DNA of 64,000 bases from Halorubrum lacusprofundi ATCC 49239. Its GTDB lineage: Archaea > Halobacteriota > Halobacteria > Halobacteriales > Haloferacaceae. Positions 51,686 to 59,556 of this stretch are shown piece after piece. Location: assembly GCF_000022205.1 (NCBI RefSeq), contig NC_012029.1, forward strand, positions 1,612,001-1,676,000, in the 5' to 3' direction. The translations under genes were made by a program, and so were the position numbers. The notes beneath the pieces are model-generated. The model was not told the DNA's origin, searched no databases, and worked only from the letters and a program-made list of their open reading frames with translations. Numbering within the stretch: position 1 is the stretch's first letter; each line of letters starts with the position of its first letter.

Positions 51686-52073
51686 ACTAACCAGCTTTTA
51701 TTTAGATATATAAACACTGGTAATTCTCTGGTTCTAACTCTTAGATGCGATATTCGACAGGTGTAGAGTAACCTGAACCAGAGAGCATGGAGGGTCGTGA
51801 AAGCCACCAGCTTCCCTCTCACGCGATTCTATGACGTACCACCGAGCAATCATCGCGGAATGAATCTGCTACCTGAGTGGCTTGTTGCTCCTTCCAAGGA
51901 ACAGTACATTGAGCCGGAGGAGTTCCTTCCCACTCAATGCGTTGGAATATCGAACGAGTAACCGAACGAATTGTCATACTACATTTCGGGAGTCTCTTGC
52001 GGGGACGAATCCCACCTCAAAGTATGGTTTTTCCAAAGCCTTCCTATACTACATTATACCCTGCCTTCGGAAA
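51686..52073. other. Gap between LAGLIDADG B and the replication-type gene
   Basis: Apart from a possible small reading frame at 51860-51961 I see no gene. Longer open frames here have no protein-like composition. The dyad CATTGAG...CTCAATG (51907-51937 region) also occurs in similar form at 50891-50921 (CATTGA...CTCAATG). Confidence 0.4.
51860..51961 (+). CDS. Possible small protein with PTQC motif
   Basis: ATG 51860 opens a 33-residue frame beginning MNLLPEWLVAPSKEQYIEPE and ending LPTQCVGISNE. The composition looks like real acidic haloarchaeal protein. The frame is open further upstream to about 51768 (VVKATSFPLTRFYDVPPSNH), so the true start may be earlier at a GTG. The C-terminal half resembles the micro-ORF at 50878. 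Function is unknown; it could also be a degraded zinc-finger protein. Confidence 0.35.
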   Translation: MNLLPEWLVAPSKEQYIEPEEFLPTQCVGISNE

Positions 52074-53918
52074 CTACTCAGCAAATTCCACGTGTCCGTA
52101 CTTCTGCGCTTCCTCCAAACGAACATTCGAGAAATGAAACGCACCACCACGGCCCGCAGTCCGTTTATCGAGATACCCCTGTTCGGCAAGTGTCTTGAGG
52201 TGTTTTCGGGTGGAGTTCTTGGAGATGGTCACACACTCAGCTACCTTTCCGACCTTCCACTCCAAAGCCTTCCAGTCATCGAAGTTTCGGATTGTCTCAA
52301 TCACCTGCTTCATTCCGTTCTTATGGGTAATCCACGAGTCAACGGTAGCGAAACGCTTCTTGGCCTCTACCCACTCCGGAAGTGCCGACGTGTGGACGTA
52401 CACAGTTGCCCCCTTTTCTCCGTGTTCCTCGGTACGTCCGAATCGCATAGCTGCTTGGAGAACCTTGTTCTGGATCTCTGCTTCCATCGCACGATTCCCG
52501 AAGGGCCCATAGTCGGTATTTTTGCCTTCAGTTCCTTCCTGTCGCTCTACGGAAATATTGGCCAGCGCGCCCCACTTCTCGATTACGTCGTCGCCCGGAT
52601 GGGGATTTCCGAGAATAACGCCGACCCTTGTCGTCCCGAGGGTGTTGATACCCTTCAGACCGCCATAGTTCTCTGTCTGCGTGACCAATGAGTTCAGCCC
52701 ATGATTTTCGTACTGATTGAGGCCCTTCTTAGAGGTGATAACCCCGGGGTTTCTGCCTTCAACTTCTGCGATCTTTTCCACAACGGGTATATCGACGGTG
52801 GGGGACACTCCCTCTCCACCCTGATAGGCGTTCCAGTTGTCTGTGGTCTGGACGAGATTAAGTCCGAGGACACTCTCAAGATATAGCTGCTTCTGGTCGT
52901 CATCGAGAAGAGGAATCCGCTCAATATCTGCTCCCATTACGAGTTCCCACAGTTCGATGACTGGCGTTCCATCGAGGACAACAACGCTCTCCGCTCCTTC
53001 GAAGTTCGGAGGCAAGAGGAACGACCATTGGTGATCGGTATTTCGAGCAGCTACTTTTCCACGCCCGAGGTCAGCAAATTGCCATCGGTTATCCAGACGC
53101 TCCTTCTCAAGATTCGCCCGTGTCATCAACGGGGCGAGAGCGTGTGCTGACGAGTTCGAATTTCGAAGAACGTGGGCAGCGTCATAGTCAGACCAAACGT
53201 CCTCTTTCCACGCTTCGACTTCGTCCTGAAACTCTGACTGCCGTTCAAGCAATTCAGCGTAGTCGTGAAACGGTAGGCGGTCTTCCTGTTGGAGATATGC
53301 CGTGACAGCTGGTGGGACGTGTCCTGTGAACTCCTGTACGAACGCGTCACCCGGGAACTCGTCGACCGCTACGTACCGTTCATCAGTCCAGTCGGTCTGG
53401 TAGGCATGGAGATAGTGGCCAAGGAGAACATCGTAAGCATCTGTATCGATATTGAGCTTCTGGATATAGGGACATTCCCCATCGTGCTGGCAAGCCAGAT
53501 TACTACTGACCAACTTGCTTGCCTGCTGGTGAATCCTCTCTCCCCTGATCCCCTGCCGATACAATCCGAGAAGTTCCTTTGTGCGCTCATCCGCAGGTTC
53601 TCCATCGTCGTCAAGTGATACACTCTCACAGTCTCGGTGGAACGAAGGTAGGCGCTTTACTGAGAGATTCAGTTCGGCACACCAGTTCTCATACTCGTTC
53701 AAGAGGTCGTGGTGGGGAGCCAAAATCGTCATTTGATTATCCGTTTCTGCCCCCCATTGGAGAACTCCGTAACTCTTGCCCGAGGCAGGAAGTGCCTCAA
53801 TGAGCGCAATCTCCGAGGTAGAGAATCCCTGCTGGATCACGTCGTCACGGTGGGATCGAACACGCTCTTTGGTCAGTTCTTCCGTCAGTTCAGCCGGTGT
53901 AGATGATTCTGTGGACAT
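52074..53918 (-). CDS. Large P-loop replication/helicase-type protein of the integrative element
   Basis: A 614-residue protein starting at ATG 53918 (MSTESSTPAELTEELTKERV); ATG 53957 is an alternative. Walker A variant is ALPASGKSYG (about residues 42-51), followed by TILAPHHDLLNEYENWC. A Walker B/DEAD-like YVAVDEFPGDAF follows. Two Cys pairs lie around ACQHDGECPYIQKL, and conserved helicase-like VVVLDGTPVIELW and AAMRFGRTEEHG follow, the latter like motif VI (QxxxRxxR). The last 70 residues form a winged helix (VAECVTISKNSTRKHLKTLA). Similar proteins occur on haloarchaeal plasmids and proviruses. It is likely a replication helicase or initiator, an inference. Confidence 0.65.
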   Translation of the reverse strand: MSTESSTPAELTEELTKERVRSHRDDVIQQGFSTSEIALIEALPASGKSYGVLQWGAETDNQMTILAPHHDLLNEYENWCAELNLSVKRLPSFHRDCESVSLDDDGEPADERTKELLGLYRQGIRGERIHQQASKLVSSNLACQHDGECPYIQKLNIDTDAYDVLLGHYLHAYQTDWTDERYVAVDEFPGDAFVQEFTGHVPPAVTAYLQQEDRLPFHDYAELLERQSEFQDEVEAWKEDVWSDYDAAHVLRNSNSSAHALAPLMTRANLEKERLDNRWQFADLGRGKVAARNTDHQWSFLLPPNFEGAESVVVLDGTPVIELWELVMGADIERIPLLDDDQKQLYLESVLGLNLVQTTDNWNAYQGGEGVSPTVDIPVVEKIAEVEGRNPGVITSKKGLNQYENHGLNSLVTQTENYGGLKGINTLGTTRVGVILGNPHPGDDVIEKWGALANISVERQEGTEGKNTDYGPFGNRAMEAEIQNKVLQAAMRFGRTEEHGEKGATVYVHTSALPEWVEAKKRFATVDSWITHKNGMKQVIETIRNFDDWKALEWKVGKVAECVTISKNSTRKHLKTLAEQGYLDKRTAGRGGAFHFSNVRLEEAQKYGHVEFAE

Positions 53919-54188
53919 ATCTGTTGAAAGGAAGTACGAAACGCGAGACAAACTCATATCCTCAATGTGTCAAGCACTCCGAAAGAAATCCGGGAGTTGC
54001 GACTCGTAAGTTGGGAGTCCCGCGAGAATCTGCCTTCACTTTATGGACAACGTCCAGTGGTAAATAAGTACCCAAATTCGTGTACTGCGTCGATGTAACC
54101 GGCAAACTGAGTGAAGAAATAGAGGGTGGTGTTGGGCGCTCGAACCCCCAGGGTTTGTGCCGAGGATGATGATTAAAAAACGGCTTCG

Positions 54189-55190
54189 CTACTCCATCCC
54201 GAACTCCTCGCGGCGAAGTTCCCGCTTTTCGCTTTCCGTCCGGGCATCGTAATGCTTCTCCAGCGTCTTCACGGAGACGTTCATCCTATCGGAGAGGAGT
54301 TCCTTTGTGTGGCCATCGTTGAGCCATGCTGTGATCGCGGACCGACGAATTGCGTGAGGAGGAACCGAACCAGGACACCGTGCGGCTGCGTCCCGTCGCT
54401 GCGCGGCTTCGCAACTATCTGGATCCCTATCGTGGGGGCACCTGCCCGCGTACACGCAGGGGCGCGTCATGGAGTTAATGTGGCCACGTATGTTCGACCG
54501 AACAGGACGACCTTGTTCCGTCGTGATTAGTGGTTCCCGTCCGTGGTCATCGGTTATGTCGTGCCTGTACATTTCGACGTAGTCGTCGATCACGTCACAC
54601 ACCCATTCATGGAGATTCACTTCACGTTCGGCTCCGTACTTGTTCTTGAGCGGTGTACCAGTCTCCGCACGGTGTTCCACCTCAATGAACTGTTTCTCTG
54701 AATGGTAATCTCCAAGATCGACCGCTCGGAGAGTTCCCACACGGAACCCGGTGTCCCACAGGAGCGAGAATACCGTGTGTTTCAACGTCCCATATTCGTA
54801 CTTTTGGAGGTATTGGAGGATCTGTGCGGACGTCTCCGAGTCGATCATCGTGTCCCGAGAGTCATCTTCGGGAACCGGCATCAAGATGTTCTCCGCGAGG
54901 TCTTCAACCAGACTGCGTGATTCACACCACCGGAGGAAGACGCGAAGGACAGTCATCTGATTGTAGAGTGTGACTTTGTTGATACCATCCTCGTCCCGGC
55001 GATGGATTTTGAAGTCGGAGATGTGGAACCCGTCAAGTTCGTTGACGTAGTCCAGACCTTCGGCCTCACACCACTCAATGAACTGTGACAGCAGGGATGA
55101 GTGGTTGTAATAGGTGGACTCAGAAATGTCCGCCCGGCGTTCGTTTAGGTACCGTTCTACTGCGCGTTCGGGTTCGATTTGTCGGGTCAT
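54189..55190 (-). CDS. int: Tyrosine site-specific integrase (SNJ2-type-like)
   Basis: A 333-residue tyrosine recombinase. The N-terminal SAM-like core-binding domain is DISESTYYNHSSLLSQFIEW. The catalytic Arg is in LLWDTGFRVGTLRAVDLGDY (R150), the HxxR is in PPHAIRRSAITAWL (H279, R282), and Tyr314 is in TLEKHYDARTES. Four cysteines (C245, C251, C260, C272) sit just before HxxR, in an insert typical of haloarchaeal proviral integrases. Its 5' end faces the right attachment site 108 bases away. It inserts and excises the element at tRNA-Val. Confidence 0.92.
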   Translation of the reverse strand: MTRQIEPERAVERYLNERRADISESTYYNHSSLLSQFIEWCEAEGLDYVNELDGFHISDFKIHRRDEDGINKVTLYNQMTVLRVFLRWCESRSLVEDLAENILMPVPEDDSRDTMIDSETSAQILQYLQKYEYGTLKHTVFSLLWDTGFRVGTLRAVDLGDYHSEKQFIEVEHRAETGTPLKNKYGAEREVNLHEWVCDVIDDYVEMYRHDITDDHGREPLITTEQGRPVRSNIRGHINSMTRPCVYAGRCPHDRDPDSCEAAQRRDAAARCPGSVPPHAIRRSAITAWLNDGHTKELLSDRMNVSVKTLEKHYDARTESEKRELRREEFGME

Positions 55191-55298
55191 CAGTGTTTCC
55201 GAATCGCCCGACCCTGTGTGGTACGTGCGCGGCGTTATACCGCAGATCTTGAATCCGCGGGAGCGCCGAATCTGCCGCAGGCAGACGTGAGAGGCGCT

Positions 55299-55335
55299 GA
55301 GGAGGCCGGCGGTTCAAATCCGCCCCAACCCACTT
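55299..55335 (+). other. attR (tRNA-Val 3' end copy)
   Basis: A 37-base copy of the tRNA-Val 3' end including GGCGG-TTCAAAT-CCGCC, CCAACCC and ACTT. Relative to the intact tRNA, the two T-stem differences restore pairing (A-T replaced by G-C). It marks the right end of the integrative element. Confidence 0.88.
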
Positions 55336-55788
55336 CTACTTGCGCTTTAATCCACTAGAGGCCGGTATTCGTGACGGGAAATAGTACTACTGCCCAACTG
55401 ATATTGCAACGACCCCAACGAAGTTGTCGCTCTGGGAGACGCCGACAGCACCGCGGAGTAGGCGGCAATTTCTCTCTACAGAGCGATTTGATGGGACCTA
55501 CCACGTGCTCACTGACCGGTGAGAGGTGATACCACTAACTCTGAAGATTATCGGCTCAAGGCCGATCTATTCGGAATTCGCGTCACACGAATCGCAAGAC
55601 GATGCTACTGCCGAGTAGGCTTGACCAACCGAAATAACGGGGATCGAGTCCGACCGAGACCGACGCAGTATGGTCGGAACAAGACCTGTTTCTCAGAGTG
55701 GCTGTCGGCTCCAATGGGGACAAACGACCGCTGGTACCACAGACGGAGGCGCTACGTCTGCTCCGCCGTGGTCCCTTTCGCTACTCCG
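55336..55788. other. Region right of attR, no gene seen
   Basis: No credible open frame or RNA gene. A repeat of ACTTGCGCT at 55338-55346 echoes the sequence immediately right of attL (49659-49667). The ferritin-like gene ends at 55789 on the minus strand, so this is the downstream region of that gene and a boundary of the accessory element. Confidence 0.4.
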
Positions 55789-56754
55789 TCAGGACGAGGT
55801 GTTGGTGTCGTCGTCGGGAGTGTCTGTGCCGTTGTCGGGAGTGTCTGTGCCGTTGTCGGGAGTGTCTGTGCCGTTGTCGGGAGTGTCTGTGCCGTTGTCG
55901 GGAGTGTCTGTGCCGTTGTCGGGAGTGTCAGTTCCGTTGTCAGGGGTGTCGGAACCGCTCTCCTCACCGCTGCTTTCCTCCTCACCGTTTTCTTCGTCCT
56001 CCTCGTCGTCAGGCGCTTCCATGCCAACGATGTACGGAGCAACGATTTCCTCGACTTCCGATCGGGAGCGCGGCGCGTCGATCACATTCGGGAAGTTCGT
56101 ATCGCCGTTAAGCGTCCGCAGGTACGAGGCGTGGCGGGCCTCGACGCTGTGGATCCCGAGCGCCGGGACGAGGACGGCATCGTTCTCAATGTAGGGTGCG
56201 GCACCGGCGTACGCGGAGACACCGACATCCTCGATCTGTGCGGCCATTTCGAGGAACATCATTGGATCCTCTACCGTCTCCCCGAAGTCGAACTCCGGCT
56301 CCTCAACCGGCTCGCCGCCGAGTTCCTCGACCGCCGCCCCGAGGGCCTCGGCGTGGGCCTCCTCGTGAGCCTGTATCGTCTCGAGCTCTCCGAACATCCC
56401 ATCGCGGAGCGGGTCGCCCTCGCTGAGGGTGTTCATGAAGGCCTCCTCACCGATGTTTTCCAGCCCTTGCGTGTAGAAGCTCGCTTCGAGGAGTTCGAGC
56501 GTTCGAGCGTAGTTGAGGATGTCGACGTCGTCCTCGAACTCGTTTTCGACCGGCTCTTCGACCGGCTCGCCGCCGTCTTCGCCGTTTCCGCCGTCTTCCT
56601 CATCGTCCATCTGGGCAGCTCCGGACCCAACGAACGCGCCTCCGAGTGCGAGACCGCCGAGCGCACCGGCCGATCCGGCCATGAACTGTCGCCGCGTGTT
56701 GATTCCCGCACTATCCGCCAATCGTTCGCCGTCGTCTTCGTTCGGATTCACCAC
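55789..56754 (-). CDS. Tat-exported ferritin-like protein with repeat tail
   Basis: A 321-residue protein. The Tat signal NTRRQFMAGSAGALGGLALG lies at about residues 19-38. The ferritin-like four-helix region (Ferritin_2/DUF4439 type) has ILNYARTLELLEASFYTQGL and FGELETIQAHEEAHAEALGA with E-x2-H-type iron ligands, then HSVEARHASYLRTLNGD. From about residue 260 the tail is a sevenfold DTPDNGT repeat. It is exported folded to the cell surface or envelope. Metal oxidation or binding there is likely but not proven. A TATA box lies at 56783-56790. Confidence 0.85.
   Translation of the reverse strand: MVNPNEDDGERLADSAGINTRRQFMAGSAGALGGLALGGAFVGSGAAQMDDEEDGGNGEDGGEPVEEPVENEFEDDVDILNYARTLELLEASFYTQGLENIGEEAFMNTLSEGDPLRDGMFGELETIQAHEEAHAEALGAAVEELGGEPVEEPEFDFGETVEDPMMFLEMAAQIEDVGVSAYAGAAPYIENDAVLVPALGIHSVEARHASYLRTLNGDTNFPNVIDAPRSRSEVEEIVAPYIVGMEAPDDEEDEENGEEESSGEESGSDTPDNGTDTPDNGTDTPDNGTDTPDNGTDTPDNGTDTPDNGTDTPDDDTNTSS
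55815..55955. repeat. 21-base tandem repeat (about seven units)
   Basis: The unit GTCTGTGCCGTTGTCGGGAGT recurs almost perfectly about six times, with variants at the ends. It encodes the DTPDNGT repeats at the C-terminus of the ferritin-like protein. Near-perfect copies imply recent expansion. Confidence 0.9.
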
Positions 56755-57146
56755 ACCCCACCGTAGGACGGGTCGGTCCTTTGTTATATATCTGGTATTA
56801 TTGTTCCATCCGGCTTACAAACGCGAGCATGATACATTACTGAGTCGGACGAAATTTCGAGCGCACCTACGCAATCTCTCGGTATTCCGGACACGCTGGG
56901 AGTAATTCCGTCGTACGTGGCTTATCGGTCCGTATATGATTTATCATTTGATATTTTCGGTTCGGTGGAGCTAATTGACTCTCGCGCCGTCGAGAACGTG
57001 CGCGGTAGGCCGCCACGCATGAGTGCGACGGACGGCGTCGATACGCAACAGGTCCTGGCAGCGCTTCACCGCTCTCCCTACTGAAGCCCCCGACGTCGGA
57101 GTTCATCCGCGGAAGGTACAAGGCGCTCGTCGCCCAACAGTGTGGT
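56755..57146. other. Intergenic region between divergent genes
   Basis: It holds the promoter of the ferritin-like gene (next entry) and probably that of the pterin dehydratase gene. The middle is AT-rich (GTATATGATTTATCATTTGA near 56931). No gene or stable RNA is recognisable. Confidence 0.45.
56783..56790 (-). promoter_or_regulatory. TATA box for the ferritin-like gene
   Basis: TATATAAC on the minus strand lies 29-36 bases before the ATG at 56754, within the range for a short-leader haloarchaeal transcript. Confidence 0.6.
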
Positions 57147-57497
57147 ATGTCATCACCGCTCGCAGACGAGCCAGTTGAGCCGGCCGACGAGGGAGCCGAA
57201 CCGCTCACCGACGACGAGTACGCCGAGTATCTCGCCGAACTCGGTCCGGTGTGGGAGGTCGTCGACGACCACCACCTCGAAGCGACCTACGAGTTCGACG
57301 ACTTCGCGGACGCGCTGGCGTTCACGAACGAGATTGGCGAACTCGCCGAGGCAGAGGGGCATCACCCCGATCTCCACCTCTCGTGGGGCGAGGTCGGCGT
57401 CGAGATGTGGAGCCACGACATCGGCGGGCTCCACGAGTCCGATTTCGTGATGGCCGCGCGGATGGATCGTATCTACGATGGGGACGGCGGCGACTGA
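57147..57497 (+). CDS. phhB: 4a-hydroxytetrahydrobiopterin dehydratase (pterin-4a-carbinolamine dehydratase)
   Basis: A 116-residue protein. The active-site signature [20 protein letters not shown] is present, preceded by [20 protein letters not shown]. The end [20 protein letters not shown] matches the family 'GLTxxDFxLAAxID'. The first 20 residues are an acidic extension. It dehydrates 4a-hydroxytetrahydrobiopterin. Many prokaryotic members act in pterin recycling or molybdopterin metabolism instead. It is monocistronic. Confidence 0.9.
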
Positions 57498-57646
57498 GCC
57501 GGGATCGATCGGGATACGGTCGCCGAGTTGTTGCCGAGTAGTCGCCGAGTCGTTGCCGAGTAGTCGCCGAGTGGTCATCAAGCGACCGTCGATAGGCCGG
57601 GGCGGCAACGAACGGTTTTAAACCCCTCCCGGCGGAAGTGGGAGTA

Positions 57647-58129
57647 ATGAGTGCGAACGTCTTCCTGGTCCCGATCGACCCGGAGAACTTCGATCGAACG
57701 GTTCAGTCTGCGGTCGACCTCACTGAGTACGACGACCGCCCGGACCCTCTCGCCGACCTCGACGAAGTCCGTCTGTGGGCCGTCGACGACGACAGCGGGA
57801 ACGGCTCGACGTTCGAGCGGATGGAAGAAGGCGACCTCCTCCTCTTCTACCACGACGGTGAGTACCTCGCCACCGGTCGCGTCGGGACGGCCTTCGAGGA
57901 CGAGGACCGCTGGGTCTCCAGCACGTTCTGGACCGCGTTCCCGACGACCCGCGTGTACACAATCACCGACTTCACGGCCGCTTCCGCCCCGAAGCGCGCG
58001 GTCAACACCATCTTCGACTACTCCGCGTCGTACACTCCCGGGTTCATGCGCGTCGCCGACAGTCGGGTGAACGCCGAACTCTCCTCGATCGAATCCGCGA
58101 TCGAGCACTACACGAAGCGCAACGCCTGA
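57647..58129 (+). CDS. EVE/PUA-like domain protein
   Basis: A 160-residue protein from ATG 57647. The segment GDLLLFYHDGEYLATGRVGT with DRWVSSTFWTAFP, then VYTITDFTAASAPKRAVNTI, has the EVE/YTH-PUA fold pattern used for binding modified bases. Similar stand-alone haloarchaeal proteins are uncharacterised. A TTTTAAACCCC sequence near 57617 may be the TATA box. It is possibly part of modified-base recognition, but there is no restriction gene beside it here. Confidence 0.6.
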   Translation: MSANVFLVPIDPENFDRTVQSAVDLTEYDDRPDPLADLDEVRLWAVDDDSGNGSTFERMEEGDLLLFYHDGEYLATGRVGTAFEDEDRWVSSTFWTAFPTTRVYTITDFTAASAPKRAVNTIFDYSASYTPGFMRVADSRVNAELSSIESAIEHYTKRNA

Positions 58130-58170
58130 GCGCGCCGCCACCACTTTTCCGAGTTCCGTCCGTTCTCCCG

Positions 58171-59076
58171 TTAGACCGCGTCGATCAGCATCTCGTAGGC
58201 GGGGCCGTAGCGCTCCGTGACGCGCTCCGGGTCGCCGCGTTCGTCGCCGGATAAGGCCGGTAGATCCACTGTCGCGAGCGGCTCGATCATCTCCGTTACG
58301 GTTCCGGTATGCTCCTCCATCGTCCCTTCGCGCGGGCTGCCGGACGCGACCGCGCGCGCCTTCGCGTATCGGTCGCCGGCATAGATTCGCGCGCGACCCG
58401 GATCGACGACCGCCACCGCGTCGGGCTTGACCGGTCCATCGCGCGGGAGCGGCCCGGCAATGTCCGCGTACGACTCGACGACGACGGGCACCGACGCCGC
58501 CGCGACCCGCGCTGCGAGGCGGTCGAACGCCGGGAGGTAGTCGGCCGCCATCACGTCGTTGAACGCCGCTACGTCGTCGACCCGAGTTGCCTCCGCGAGC
58601 GGGAATCGGTCGGCGAGACCGTCGGGAAGCAGTCCCGCGGCCTCGGCCGCCCCGTTGACGACGAACCGGGAGCCGCCCTCGGTCGTCACCCGGTCGCAGA
58701 GGAACGTCCGGTCCGTGTCACCCAGCATGCCGGTTCGGTCGGGTGTCGGCCGCCAGAGCCGGTGAACGGGATTTATCGACTCCGGAGTGATCGCCTCGGG
58801 ACGGCTCCGCTCCCCAACGCTCGCCAGCGATCGCGTGCTCGCGGCCGCGAGGCGTCTCGCGTCTTTCCCGTAGAGCCGCCCCGAATCGCTTGCGATCCGG
58901 TAGTCGTCGTGGTCGTACCAGTAGTCGTTGCCGGCGCGGGGTTTGACGCCGACCGCGTCGCCGGCGCGGGCAGCGAGGTCTGCCACCAGCCCGGTCGAGA
59001 ACGTCGTCTTGCCGGCGTCAACGCGAGCACCGCCGGCGACGAGGATCACTAAGGCGTCTGGTCGGTCCGGGCTCAC
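58171..59076 (-). CDS. Predicted P-loop ATPase/GTPase
   Basis: A 301-residue protein with Walker A variant VAGGARVDAGKTTFSTGLVA (about residues 12-31). It contains DVAAFNDVMAADYLPAFDRL and PVVVESYADIAGPLPRDGPV, which I associate with the archaeal 'predicted P-loop ATPase/GTPase' group of unknown role. KPRAGNDYWYDHDDYRIASD holds conserved aromatic/acidic residues. Its ATG overlaps the TGA of the upstream DUF5827-like gene by four bases, so they are an operon. Function is unknown. Confidence 0.7.
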   Translation of the reverse strand: MSPDRPDALVILVAGGARVDAGKTTFSTGLVADLAARAGDAVGVKPRAGNDYWYDHDDYRIASDSGRLYGKDARRLAAASTRSLASVGERSRPEAITPESINPVHRLWRPTPDRTGMLGDTDRTFLCDRVTTEGGSRFVVNGAAEAAGLLPDGLADRFPLAEATRVDDVAAFNDVMAADYLPAFDRLAARVAAASVPVVVESYADIAGPLPRDGPVKPDAVAVVDPGRARIYAGDRYAKARAVASGSPREGTMEEHTGTVTEMIEPLATVDLPALSGDERGDPERVTERYGPAYEMLIDAV

Positions 59077-59399
59077 GCTCCGTCTTGCAGGTCGGTGTCC
59101 CCTTCTCCTGCTCCCTTTTCACCGTCGATCGCGTGCGGCGCGACCCCGTAGTAGCCGGGACCGTCCTCCGCCAGCGGCTCCGCGATCACGAGGTCCTCGG
59201 CGTGAGTCATCACCCAGGGAATCGCCCAGTCGATCAGTACGGCCTCGGTGTCGGGGTCGATCTCGGCGTCCGGATCTAACTCCTGCAGCAGCCGGGCGAT
59301 CTCCGGGATCGTGTACATCTGATCGGACTCGAACAGCTCTGCGGGTTCGTAGAAGTCACACGGGTACGTCGCGTCGAACGTCGACTTCGGCTCGGGCAT
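59073..59399 (-). CDS. DUF5827-like haloarchaeal protein
   Basis: A 108-residue protein from ATG 59399 (MPEPKSTFDATYPCDFYEPA). The sequence QMYTIPEIARLLQELDPDAE then DWAIPWVMTHAEDLVIAEPL matches, from memory, a haloarchaea-only family (DUF5827). It includes a helix-turn-helix-like segment (IPEIARLLQEL), but a DNA-binding role is unproven. Its stop overlaps the start of the ATPase gene. It may be a partner of that ATPase. Confidence 0.65.
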   Translation of the reverse strand: MPEPKSTFDATYPCDFYEPAELFESDQMYTIPEIARLLQELDPDAEIDPDTEAVLIDWAIPWVMTHAEDLVIAEPLAEDGPGYYGVAPHAIDGEKGAGEGDTDLQDGA

Positions 59400-59556
59400 G
59401 GGCGTGGCTACGGCGTCGCGTTCATAAACGCTGCCGATACGGGTGACAGAGAGCCATTCCTCGCACTGAGAGGTGGCACCAAAGCTCGGCGGTCGATCAT
59501 CCGAAAAAATCTCGGGGTTCCGACGCGCGCGTCGCGGCGCGTCCGAGCGTGGAGCG

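Larger units (their letters stand above)
49626..55335. mobile_element. Integrative element in tRNA-Val, about 5.7 kb
   Basis: The ends are the tRNA 3' region (49626-49662) and its 37-base copy (55299-55335; two mismatches). The DNA between is AT-richer than both flanks. Recognisable genes are a tyrosine integrase near the right end, a large P-loop replication-type protein, a small acidic protein, and two LAGLIDADG-like paralogues in opposite orientation. No capsid, spike, packaging ATPase or conjugation gene is visible. It therefore resembles a small integrative plasmid or a decayed pleolipovirus-like (SNJ2-type integrase) provirus. Confidence 0.88.

Noticed and set aside
51882-52691. 269-codon plus-strand frame across the gap and the replication gene
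   Set aside because: No acidic bias and no motif; the minus-strand protein has a P-loop and winged helix over the same bases.
54125-54165. tRNA-like T-arm (GCTCGAACCCCCAGGG) near the integrase
   Set aside because: The stem does not pair properly and no acceptor or anticodon arm can be drawn around it.
55519-56766. 415-codon plus-strand frame opposite the ferritin-like gene
   Set aside because: It contains the antisense translation of the 21-base repeat (VVGSVCA) and has no domain; the minus strand has a Tat signal and ferritin-like helices.
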